Positions 52,207 through 60,176 of a stretch of DNA of 64,000 nt are shown piece after piece (the stretch's first letter is position 1; each line of letters begins with the position of its first letter). The notes under the pieces were generated by a model. That model worked only from the letters and a program-made list of their open reading frames with translations, searched no databases and had not been told where the DNA came from. The DNA lies in assembly GCF_000185385.1 (NCBI RefSeq), contig NZ_GL622296.1:1971915-2035914 (forward strand), given 5' to 3'. This stretch comes from Lachnoanaerobaculum saburreum DSM 3986 (lineage in GTDB: Bacteria; Bacillota; Clostridia; Lachnospirales; Lachnospiraceae). Made by a program: the position numbers and the translations under genes.

Positions 52207-53613
52207 TTACTCCTGCCCGTTCCAACAGTAGGTACATAGCTTACATGGCGAAATACCGACAGATTCTATGAGGTCATCCAGCCTGTGAAATCGCAAACTT
52301 GAGAAGTTTTGTATTCTCCTTATCTCTTCTACCATCTCTTTGTAATTTTTGCTGTCAGGTTTTGCATAATCAAACAGTATCTCCTTACTTACATTTTCCC
52401 CTTCTCTGTCTTTTATTATCCTTCTGGTGATTAAGTCATAGTCCGATTTTGACCTTGAAAAATTTAGATATTTGCAGCCGAAAAGAAGTGGAGGACATGC
52501 AGGTCTGACATGAACTTTTTTTGCACCGGAGTTGTACAAAAACTCTGTAGTCTCTCTTAATTGTGTACCTCTTACAATGGAGTCATCTATAAGCAATATA
52601 TCATTTCCGCTTATCAGTTCTTGCACAGGTATCAACTTCATTTTTGCTATCAAATTTCTCTGACTCTGTTTAGTCGGCATAAATGACCTCGGCCATGTAG
52701 GTGTATATTTTATAAAAGGTCTTGCAAAAGGTATACCCGATTCATTTGCATATCCGATAGCATGTGCAGTACCTGAGTCCGGAACACCTGCCACAATATC
52801 TGCATCAACATCATCTCTTCCGGCTAAGAGCTTCCCACAATTATATCTCATAGTTTCTACATTAACCCCTTCATAAGAGGCGGTCGGGTATCCGTAGTAA
52901 ACCCATAAAAATGTGCAGATTTTCATCTCATCTCTTGCAGGTGACACTTCTTTTACTTCATCTGCGGTTATAAACACTATCTCAGACGGTCCAAGTTCCT
53001 TATAAAAACTGTAGCCCAGATTCAAATATGCATAATTTTCAAATGTAATACAGAAAGTATCCTTTTTATGCCCTATTACAAGCGGTGTCCTTCCCAACCT
53101 GTCTCTGGCGGCATATATGCCTTCTCTTGTCAAAAGCACTACACTTATAGAACCTTTAACGGTATCCTGCACATACTCAAGTCCTTCTTTAAATGATTGC
53201 TTTGATGATATCAATGTGGCTACCAACTCATTGTCATTAATACGTCCACCGCTTTGCTCCTGAAAATGTACTCTTCCTTCCGCATACAATTTCTTAACTA
53301 TTTCATCATGATTGTCCACCTTGCCCACTGTAGTGATGGAATAGCTTCCAAGATTTGACTGTATAAGTAAAGGCTGCGGATCTTCATCAGAAATACATCC
53401 GATTCCCATATATCCATGCAAATCATCCACATCTCTTTCAAACTTTGTTCTAAATGGTGAATTTTCAATATTGTGGATAACTCTATTGAAATACTCCCCG
53501 TCAAAAACCGCCATTCCGCCACGCCTTGTACCAAGATGTGAATGATAGTCCACCCCAAAAAACAGATCCGTTACACAGTCATCTTTACCTACTACACCGA
53601 AAATACCGCCCAT
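52207..53613 (-). CDS. amidophosphoribosyltransferase-like protein lacking the N-terminal nucleophile
   Basis: This 468-aa protein has the PurF layout: an N-terminal Ntn glutaminase fold (about residues 1-230) and a phosphoribosyltransferase domain with the PRPP loop ILLIDDSIVRGTQ. Cys residues in RPACPPLLFGC and CKLCTYC at the C-terminus could hold an Fe-S cluster, as in Bacillus PurF. However, the N-terminus reads MGGIFGVV: the cysteine that should follow Met and act as glutaminase nucleophile is glycine (GGC codon). The start is secure, with AAGGAG six bases before the ATG. It may use free ammonia or have a regulatory or other role. I recall similar MGG-type paralogues in clostridia, so it may not be the cell's main PurF. 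Confidence 0.85.
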   Translation of the reverse strand: MGGIFGVVGKDDCVTDLFFGVDYHSHLGTRRGGMAVFDGEYFNRVIHNIENSPFRTKFERDVDDLHGYMGIGCISDEDPQPLLIQSNLGSYSITTVGKVDNHDEIVKKLYAEGRVHFQEQSGGRINDNELVATLISSKQSFKEGLEYVQDTVKGSISVVLLTREGIYAARDRLGRTPLVIGHKKDTFCITFENYAYLNLGYSFYKELGPSEIVFITADEVKEVSPARDEMKICTFLWVYYGYPTASYEGVNVETMRYNCGKLLAGRDDVDADIVAGVPDSGTAHAIGYANESGIPFARPFIKYTPTWPRSFMPTKQSQRNLIAKMKLIPVQELISGNDILLIDDSIVRGTQLRETTEFLYNSGAKKVHVRPACPPLLFGCKYLNFSRSKSDYDLITRRIIKDREGENVSKEILFDYAKPDSKNYKEMVEEIRRIQNFSSLRFHRLDDLIESVGISPCKLCTYCWNGQE

Positions 53614-53671
53614 CCTTATCTCCTTATAACTACAAAAAGCAGATATAGAAGTTCTATACCTGCCCGAAATT

Positions 53672-55663
53672 TTATTTATTTAATACTTCCTTAGCTGTTG
53701 CTACTACATTTTCTTTTGTAAAACCGAATTTTTTAAAAAGCAGATCCTGTGGTGCACTTGCTCCAAAAGAATTCATAGAGATAACTCTACCGTCAAGTCC
53801 TGTATACTTATCCCATCCGAAACCTGAAAGTGCCTCTATTGCCACTCTGTTTCTTACAGTGTTCGGAAGAATCTTATCCTTATACTCTTTGCTTTGCTTT
53901 TCAAATACATCCATACATGGCATACTTACAACTCTTGTAGCGACACCTTCATTTTCAAGTTCATCCGCCGCATCAACAGCAAGCGAAACTTCAGAGCCTG
54001 ATGCTATCAAAATCATATCAGGAGTAGCCTTGGATGCTTCCTTTATGATATATCCGCCCTTAAGCGCCTCTTTAGTGCTTCCTGAAAGCTGTGGCAGATT
54101 CTGTCTTGTAAGCACGATAGCTGTAGGTGTTTTCTTTGATACAAGAGCTACATACCATGCCGCAACAGTTTCCTTTGCATCTGCCGGCCTGAATGTATTG
54201 AAATTCGGCAAAGACCTAAGCATAGCAAGTTGCTCTACAGGCTCATGTGTAGGTCCGTCCTCACCTACTCCTATAGAATCATGTGTAAAAACAAATATAG
54301 TCGGAATATTCATAAGTGCTGAAAGTCTTGCCATAGGTTTTGTATAATCACTGAATACAAAGAATGTGGCACAGTATGCTCTCAGTCCGCCATGAAGCAG
54401 GATACCGTTTGTGATAGCTGTCATTGCGAGTTCTCTTACACCGAAATGTATATTTCTGCCTGAGTAATCTCCCTTTTTTATATACCCCTCATCATTCATT
54501 ACAGTCTTATTGGACGGAGACAGGTCGGCCGAACCGCCTATAAGATTCGGATACAAATCCTTTAGTCTGTTGATTATACTGCCTGATATATTTCTGGTTG
54601 CCGCTTTGTTTTCATCCCAACTCCAAAACTCATCGGTTTCTATCAATGACTCATCTATATCACTGTAATATTTCTCCCAAAGTTTTGCTTTATCAGGGTA
54701 CTTATTTACGTACTCTTTAAACAGTTTATTCCACTCATCCTCAATCTTTTTATTTTTCTCATTTATAGACTTGAAGTTTTCATATACATCATCATCTACT
54801 TTAAAGCTCTCATCAGGATTAAATCCGAATCCTACTTTCAAATCTCTCAGTGCTTCACTTCCAAGAGGCTCACCATGTGATGATGCGCTTCCGGCCTTCT
54901 TTCCCGCACCGTAGCCTATTACAGTATTAACCTTTATAAATGAAGGCCTTTCCTTGTCCGCCTTAGCCTCTTTTATAGCTTTTCCTATGGCCTCAATATC
55001 ATTGCCGTCTTCCACCTCTATTGTCTGAAATCCGAAAGCTTTCATTCTTTCCACTACATTCTCTGTAAAGGCAATATCTGTACTTCCCTCTATCGAAATA
55101 CCGTTTGAATCATAGAACACGATTAGCTTTGACAGTCCGAGAGTTCCTGCAAGTGAAAATGCTTCAGATGAAATACCCTCCATCATACATCCGTCACCAC
55201 CAAGAACATAAGTGTAGTGATCGACTATATCAAAGCCGTCCTCATTAAATACACTTGCCATATGTGCTTCAGCCATAGCCATTCCTACCGCCATTCCCAT
55301 TCCTGCACCGAGAGGTCCTGTAGTCGCCTCCACTCCTACGGTATGACCATACTCAGGATGTCCGGGTGTCTTTGAACCAAGTTGTCTGAATTGTTTCAAA
55401 TCCTCTAAGCTAAGGTCACCATACTGAAACAGATGAAATAATGAATACAAAAGCATAGAACCATGACCCGCAGATAAAATAAATCTGTCTCTGTTTGCCC
55501 AATCGGGATTTTTCGGATTGTGCTTCATATGATGTGCAAAAAGCTCATAGGCAATCGGGGCTGAACCCAGAGGCAAACCGGGATGGCCTGATTTTGCTTT
55601 TTCAATACCGTCCGCACTCAACACTCTTACAGTATTTATGGACTTAATGTCAATATTACTCAT
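53672..55663 (-). CDS. tkt: transketolase
   Basis: This full-length 663-aa transketolase has an N-terminal thiamine-diphosphate domain (GHGSMLLYSLFHL, GDGCMMEGISSEAF), a pyrimidine-binding domain (GVRELAMTAI, FVFSDYTKP, HDSIGVGEDGPTHEP) and a C-terminal domain ending in FGFTKENVVATAKEVL. It transfers two-carbon units between sugar phosphates in the cytosol. Together with the transaldolase-family enzyme at 56156-56806 it makes up non-oxidative pentose metabolism, the route by which ribose-5-P from the nucleoside block would enter glycolysis. Confidence 0.96.
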   Translation of the reverse strand: MSNIDIKSINTVRVLSADGIEKAKSGHPGLPLGSAPIAYELFAHHMKHNPKNPDWANRDRFILSAGHGSMLLYSLFHLFQYGDLSLEDLKQFRQLGSKTPGHPEYGHTVGVEATTGPLGAGMGMAVGMAMAEAHMASVFNEDGFDIVDHYTYVLGGDGCMMEGISSEAFSLAGTLGLSKLIVFYDSNGISIEGSTDIAFTENVVERMKAFGFQTIEVEDGNDIEAIGKAIKEAKADKERPSFIKVNTVIGYGAGKKAGSASSHGEPLGSEALRDLKVGFGFNPDESFKVDDDVYENFKSINEKNKKIEDEWNKLFKEYVNKYPDKAKLWEKYYSDIDESLIETDEFWSWDENKAATRNISGSIINRLKDLYPNLIGGSADLSPSNKTVMNDEGYIKKGDYSGRNIHFGVRELAMTAITNGILLHGGLRAYCATFFVFSDYTKPMARLSALMNIPTIFVFTHDSIGVGEDGPTHEPVEQLAMLRSLPNFNTFRPADAKETVAAWYVALVSKKTPTAIVLTRQNLPQLSGSTKEALKGGYIIKEASKATPDMILIASGSEVSLAVDAADELENEGVATRVVSMPCMDVFEKQSKEYKDKILPNTVRNRVAIEALSGFGWDKYTGLDGRVISMNSFGASAPQDLLFKKFGFTKENVVATAKEVLNK

Positions 55664-55740
55664 TTATATACTCCTTTTACAACAATATGTATCTTGGCAT
55701 AAGATTACATTATTCAGAACTTAGCCTGAACTCCAATCCG

Positions 55741-55761
55741 TTATATTGTACCACAATATAA
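55741..55761. promoter_or_regulatory. 9-bp inverted repeat in the tkt/rpmB divergent region
   Basis: TTATATTGT (55741-55749) and ACAATATAA (55753-55761) form a perfect inverted repeat with a 3-base centre, 78 bases upstream of tkt. It overlaps a possible extended -10 for tkt (TGGTACAAT on the minus strand; TACAAT at 55745-55750), so it could be an operator. Confidence 0.4.
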
Positions 55762-55777
55762 TAAATTATAAAATGTC

Positions 55778-55806
55778 TTGCAAATAGTATTTTTTTTTGG
55801 TAGAAT
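55778..55806 (+). promoter_or_regulatory. sigma-A promoter of rpmB
   Basis: TTGCAA (55778-55783), 17 bp and TAGAAT (55801-55806) lie about 100 bases before the rpmB start codon. Confidence 0.6.
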
Positions 55807-55906
55807 ACAGCTGTTATGGATTTTGCACGGGTTTTTCCCTATTGTGATGAAGTCCAATCCAAAATAATTATAATCATTTATAATTAATGTCAAAGGAGGT
55901 GTAACC

Positions 55907-56092
55907 GTGGCAAAATGTTCAATATGCGAAAAAGCTGCTCATTTCGGTAATGCAGTAAGCCATTCTCATAGAAGATCCAATAAAATATGGAAGGCTAATG
56001 TTAAGTCCGTTAGGGTCAAAACAGAAGGTGGATCTAAGAAGATGTATGTATGTACTTCATGTCTTCGCTCAGGTTTTGTAGAGCGTGCTTAA
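55907..56092 (+). CDS. rpmB: 50S ribosomal protein L28
   Basis: This 61-aa ribosomal protein starts MAKCSICEKAAHFGNAVSHS and carries two Cys pairs, CSIC and CTSC, typical of the zinc-binding form of L28. The GTG start is preceded by a perfect AAAGGAGGTG site at the right distance. It is a monocistronic plus-strand gene closed by a bidirectional terminator. Confidence 0.96.
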   Translation: MAKCSICEKAAHFGNAVSHSHRRSNKIWKANVKSVRVKTEGGSKKMYVCTSCLRSGFVERA

Positions 56093-56121
56093 TTTATATT
56101 AGAGAATGCGTATTAAAACAC

Positions 56122-56149
56122 AAAAAAGAGCCGCTAAAGGCTCTTTTTT
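56122..56149. terminator. bidirectional terminator between rpmB and the transaldolase-family gene
   Basis: AAAAAAGAGCC (56122-56132) and GGCTCTTTTTT (56139-56149) form an 11-bp stem with a 6-base loop. A/T tracts on both sides serve both converging genes. Confidence 0.93.
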
Positions 56150-56155
56150 GTTTCC

Positions 56156-56806
56156 TTATTTGACTGATTTTTCATAGTCCGCTACAAATTTCTTGATTCC
56201 GATATCTGTAAGAGGATGATCAAGCATTGACTTAAACACTGAATACGGTACTGTGGCAATATCGGCCCCTGCCTTTGCACATTCAAGTACATGCATATTG
56301 TTGCGTATAGAAGCGGCTATAATCTCAGTATCAATACCATGTAACTCAAAAATCTCCACAATATCTTCTATCAAAGATACACCTCTGGTCCCTACATCAT
56401 CAAGTCTTCCAAGGAACGGTGACACATAACTTGCACCTGCCCTTGCAGCTAAAAGTGCCTGCAAAGGTGTAAAAATAAGAGTACAGTTTGTAGCAATACC
56501 CTCTTTGCCAAGTACAGCTATTGCCTTTAACCCTTCTTTTGTCATAGGAATCTTTACAACCATATTCTTATGAATCTTTGCAATCTCTCTTCCCTCCGCT
56601 ATCATATCCTCCGCCTTTGTAGTAGTTGCCCTCACTTCACCGCTTATAGCACCGTCTACAATATCGGTAATCTCTTTGATAACATCCTCAAATGTCTTCC
56701 CTGACTTGGCAACCAAAGAAGGATTGGTAGTCACACCTGACAGAACTCCCCAAGAGGCAACCTCTCTGATTTCGTCCACATTTGCAGTATCAATAAAAAA
56801 TCTCAT
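56156..56806 (-). CDS. fructose-6-phosphate aldolase / small transaldolase
   Basis: This 216-aa single-domain class I aldolase of the TalC/FSA family has [24 protein letters not shown], the Schiff-base lysine in VVKIPMT (Lys85) and SPFLGRLDD. Members of this size are either transaldolases or fructose-6-phosphate aldolases, and sequence inspection alone does not decide. Near transketolase, a transaldolase role in pentose phosphate metabolism is more likely. It has its own promoter. Confidence 0.9.
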   Translation of the reverse strand: MRFFIDTANVDEIREVASWGVLSGVTTNPSLVAKSGKTFEDVIKEITDIVDGAISGEVRATTTKAEDMIAEGREIAKIHKNMVVKIPMTKEGLKAIAVLGKEGIATNCTLIFTPLQALLAARAGASYVSPFLGRLDDVGTRGVSLIEDIVEIFELHGIDTEIIAASIRNNMHVLECAKAGADIATVPYSVFKSMLDHPLTDIGIKKFVADYEKSVK

Positions 56807-56835
56807 ACACCCACCTCACATATACTTTTTATTCT

Positions 56836-56863
56836 ATTTTACCACTTTTATATGTTATTTCAA
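56836..56863 (-). promoter_or_regulatory. promoter of the transaldolase-family gene
   Basis: On the minus strand, TTGAAA (56858-56863), 16 bp and TAAAAT (56836-56841) with an extended TGG just before the -10 lie 30 bases upstream of the start codon. Confidence 0.65.
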
Positions 56864-56922
56864 CAATAAAACTATTGATAATATATTTCTTTAAGTATTT
56901 TATGAAGTTTATATCTTTAATA

Positions 56923-57465
56923 TCATTTCATTTTTCTTTGCATTCTGTTTAATCTGAAAAATCTGAAAATATCCACAACCGCCTGTACTATAAGTGATAC
57001 GGCAATTAAATATGCTATATAATTTGCTATTATTACCGGATTTGCTATCACTGTTATTCCGAATATTATCTCAACAACACCTGCAACTATAAGCCTCTGA
57101 CCGATATTTTTCTCAAACTCTATTACTCTTCTTGACATCATAAGTCTGCTTATACCGACAAGCACAAGCCATATACCTACAACTACTATAATAGCAACAG
57201 GTATTCCAAGTGAATCACCTATCAGAAAATATATTCCCATAACTATGGAAATAATACCCTCTATCAGTCTCCAAACGCTTCTGCCCTCATGTTTTTCATA
57301 AAAGTATGCACTAAGTTGTGAAATTCCCTCTACAAGCAGCAATATACAGAATATAATATTCATTGTATATGCTATAAATAAAGGATTGTATATCATATAA
57401 ATTCCAACTGTCAGGAACAGTACTCCAGACAGCAGTGAAATATACTTTGCTTTAGATATATTCAT
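56923..57465 (-). CDS. DUF308/HdeD-like membrane protein
   Basis: This 180-aa protein has six predicted membrane helices arranged as three pairs, each with a 'G(I/V)xxIxxG(I/V)' pattern (LSGVLFLTVGIYMIYNP, IEGIISIVMGIYFLIG, VAGVVEIIFGITVIANP), typical of DUF308 proteins related to HdeD. The function is unknown; HdeD itself is linked to acid resistance in E. coli. It overlaps the upstream TPR gene by one base (TGATG), so it is co-translated as the last gene of the valS operon. Confidence 0.83.
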   Translation of the reverse strand: MNISKAKYISLLSGVLFLTVGIYMIYNPLFIAYTMNIIFCILLLVEGISQLSAYFYEKHEGRSVWRLIEGIISIVMGIYFLIGDSLGIPVAIIVVVGIWLVLVGISRLMMSRRVIEFEKNIGQRLIVAGVVEIIFGITVIANPVIIANYIAYLIAVSLIVQAVVDIFRFFRLNRMQRKMK

Positions 57466-58820
57466 CAGTACCCTCTCTCTCTTTGTGCCTCCTTAGCGAT
57501 TTTATCTTCAGGTGCGGCCGTAATAATCTCTGTAAACAGATTGTTGGCTGTCTCCACATCTCCTGAAGTTTTATATGCCAATGCCTTATTATACTTTGCC
57601 TGCAAATAATCAGGTGCTATTCTAAGTGCCGCATCATAGTAGCCTATAGCACCTGCATAGTCGCCCGCTTTGCTTAACCCGTCCCCTACGGCAGTCAAAA
57701 GCTTGGGACCTTCCGCCCTCATCTTGGGTGCAATCTCGGCAAAAGTACCTGTTATAGAAACTCCCGGGCCGTTATCTACATCAGTAAGCTGATTTGTGTC
57801 AATATTTGAGAATATTTCCGCCGCTTTTGTATAATTTTTTGCACCATATTCTCTTATAACACCTATAAGATACACATACTGCAAAAGCTTATAGTTCATA
57901 TTTTCAGTGGATGTATTGTTAATCTCATTCAGCTTATTCACCTGATCATTTAAAGACTCATTTTCACTCTTTAATTCTTCCATAGAAATACCGGCATCAC
58001 TTAGTTTCTGTGAAATCTCCACTACTTCTTTATTATGTGCCTTATTAAGTGCCACTTTCATAGTAGGCATATATAAAAATACCATGGCACAGGCACCCAC
58101 AATAAGCCCGATGCCTACATTTACAGCTGTAAACATTCCTGAATAATTCTTATAGATTTCCGTTACAGGCATACTTGCACTTGTATTTTTTTCTACAGGC
58201 TTTTCTTTTTCCTTCTTTATCGGACTTCCTATAACAGAAAGCTTTACGCTACCTGACTTTCTCTCACTCACCGGCCTCATTTCATCCAGATAAGTGATGG
58301 CCTTTGCATTAAATCTGTCAATCAAAAGAACCGACTCAAGGAGTTTTCTTGCCTCACCTGCCTTGCCTTCTCTTATATCAAGCAGTGCAAGTGCAAGCAT
58401 TGCCTTAATAAAATGAGGTCTGATATCCACAACCTGCTTTAGACTCATTCTTGCCATGTCATAGTTAACAGTCCTGATCTGTGAAACAGCCTTATTGTAT
58501 TTTGAGATGGCCTCCTGTGACTTCTCAAGATATGTTGACTTGTTTCTCAGATTCTGCAAATAGTTCTGTGCAAGATTGTTCATAGACTTGATATTTATAC
58601 TAATCACCCATGAAATAAGTGCCTTGGTCTCTTCTCCCATCTCAAACTGTATAAGTCCGTATAAGTTCCTGGCATCTATATTTTTCTTATTCAGTCCCAA
58701 AGCTATACTCAGTGCGTTTAATGCTGAAGATAAATTTCTTTCTTTTGCCAAAGACAGACCCAAATTATAATAGCCGTTTGACATCTGCTCCAGCCTTCTT
58801 CTTCTGTTCATACTAGCCAT
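57465..58820 (-). CDS. TPR-repeat membrane protein
   Basis: This 451-aa protein has N-terminal tetratricopeptide repeats (about residues 15-80 and 115-185), a Lys-rich linker, one membrane helix (about 230-252), a coiled coil (about 264-300) and C-terminal TPR units (about 370-450, KAGDYAGAIGYYDAALRIAPDYLQAKYNKALAY). It probably scaffolds an envelope complex; the partner is unknown. It starts two bases after a 46-aa gene and is followed by the DUF308 gene. This set downstream of folC looks like a Lachnospiraceae arrangement, from memory. Confidence 0.75.
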   Translation of the reverse strand: MASMNRRRRLEQMSNGYYNLGLSLAKERNLSSALNALSIALGLNKKNIDARNLYGLIQFEMGEETKALISWVISINIKSMNNLAQNYLQNLRNKSTYLEKSQEAISKYNKAVSQIRTVNYDMARMSLKQVVDIRPHFIKAMLALALLDIREGKAGEARKLLESVLLIDRFNAKAITYLDEMRPVSERKSGSVKLSVIGSPIKKEKEKPVEKNTSASMPVTEIYKNYSGMFTAVNVGIGLIVGACAMVFLYMPTMKVALNKAHNKEVVEISQKLSDAGISMEELKSENESLNDQVNKLNEINNTSTENMNYKLLQYVYLIGVIREYGAKNYTKAAEIFSNIDTNQLTDVDNGPGVSITGTFAEIAPKMRAEGPKLLTAVGDGLSKAGDYAGAIGYYDAALRIAPDYLQAKYNKALAYKTSGDVETANNLFTEIITAAPEDKIAKEAQRERGY

Positions 58821-58822
58821 TT

Positions 58823-58963
58823 TTAGCCCTTTACTTGCTCTTTCAACAGTTCCATTAAAATATCATTCATATCTGAAATATCACTTTTTGCAATTATATC
58901 TTCCACTGCCGAAATATCCAGTGACGGCTTAAACTTACTTAATTCTTCTTCAAAATCTATCAT
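58823..58963 (-). CDS. 46-aa conserved-looking small protein
   Basis: A short frame starting MIDFEEELSKFKPSLDIS and ending with ELLKEQVKG fits exactly between folC and the TPR gene. Its ATG lies inside the last codons of folC (14-base overlap), GGAGAGA precedes it by about nine bases, and its stop lies two bases before the TPR start. The composition is acidic and helical with no signal or membrane segment. The tight packing argues for real translation. The function is unknown; a small partner of the TPR protein is one possibility. Confidence 0.65.
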   Translation of the reverse strand: MIDFEEELSKFKPSLDISAVEDIIAKSDISDMNDILMELLKEQVKG

Positions 58964-60176
58964 CTGTTAATATCTCTCCCATCAGGTACAATGAGCCTAC
59001 ACAAAACAAAATCTCATCATCCCTTTTCTCAAACTCGGCATCAGACAAAGCTTGTCTTGTATTATTATAACAAGCAATATCCGACAGTCTTTTATTTTTT
59101 TCTAAAAGTATATTTAAGCTATTATAAAGCTTTTTTATATCATTACTTCTATATGAGTGCAATGAGCTTAGATAATACTTTTTTACATCTAAACTTGATG
59201 TAATTATATCAAGCATCCTCTCCGCTTCCTTATCTTTTACTATCGATATCAAAAGCTTTATCTTCTTGTTTCTTTTTTTTGAAACAGTAAGGACATTATT
59301 TACAAATTCTACTATTGCAGGCTCATTATGAGCACCGTCTATTATAATGTCTTTTTCTATTTCTTCCATTCTGCCATGCCACACTGTAGACTTTATAATC
59401 TCTGTATCTATATCCGGTTTTTTAAGCAGCTCTTTGGCTGCAAGTATTGCAAGTGCAGCCGCTTTTTTCTTGTAGTTTACATATGTAAAGTCAAAACTTT
59501 CATAATCAATACTTGACAGGGCAATTAATTTGGCATTTTCTTTTTTTGCCACCTCATTTATGACCTCATTTGCCTCTTTATCTCCGTCATCAAAGATTAC
59601 AGTGGAGTCTTTTTTTATAATGCCTGCCTTCTCAAAAGCAATCTCTTTTACAGTATTTCCAAGATACATCATATGATCCATTCCGATACTTGTAATAATA
59701 CTTAAAGTTTTATCAAAGACATTTGTAACATCCAGTCTGCCGCCCATGCCTGTCTCCAATATAACAAAATCCATTGGAAGACCGGAAAAATACACCATTG
59801 CTATATAAAACAGATATTCAAAGTATGTAGGAGGAGTCAAAACACCGTTCAATTTTTTTCTCACATACTTTGAAATATTCTCCAATTCGGCATCAGCTAT
59901 AGGCAGCATATTAAACAATATTCTCTCATTGATTTCTATCAAATGTGGCGAAATAAAGGTTCCCACATTCTTTTTATCCGCCGTCAAAATATTGCTTAAA
60001 TATGCACATACAGAGCCTTTCCCATTGGTTCCCGCTACATGTACAATCTTTGGAAGCTTTATATCAAGAAGTTTTATATTCTTTTTCACTTCAAAAAGTG
60101 TTGCCTTTTTCTTTGCCCACATGGGTATACTCTCTATATATTCTTTTTCATTCATATCAGTCGGACAGTCTTTCAA
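58950..60176 (-). CDS. folC: bifunctional folylpolyglutamate / dihydrofolate synthase
   Basis: This 408-aa Mur-ligase-fold enzyme adds glutamate to folates. It has the P-loop VAGTNGKGSVCAYL (about residues 47-60), the FISPHLIEINERI loop, ETGMGGRLDVTNVF and the DGAHNEPA motif of the glutamate-binding domain. Its start overlaps the valS 3' end by 20 bases, and its stop overlaps the small downstream gene. The valS-folC order is common in Firmicutes. Confidence 0.95.
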   Translation of the reverse strand: MKDCPTDMNEKEYIESIPMWAKKKATLFEVKKNIKLLDIKLPKIVHVAGTNGKGSVCAYLSNILTADKKNVGTFISPHLIEINERILFNMLPIADAELENISKYVRKKLNGVLTPPTYFEYLFYIAMVYFSGLPMDFVILETGMGGRLDVTNVFDKTLSIITSIGMDHMMYLGNTVKEIAFEKAGIIKKDSTVIFDDGDKEANEVINEVAKKENAKLIALSSIDYESFDFTYVNYKKKAAALAILAAKELLKKPDIDTEIIKSTVWHGRMEEIEKDIIIDGAHNEPAIVEFVNNVLTVSKKRNKKIKLLISIVKDKEAERMLDIITSSLDVKKYYLSSLHSYRSNDIKKLYNSLNILLEKNKRLSDIACYNNTRQALSDAEFEKRDDEILFCVGSLYLMGEILTDDRF

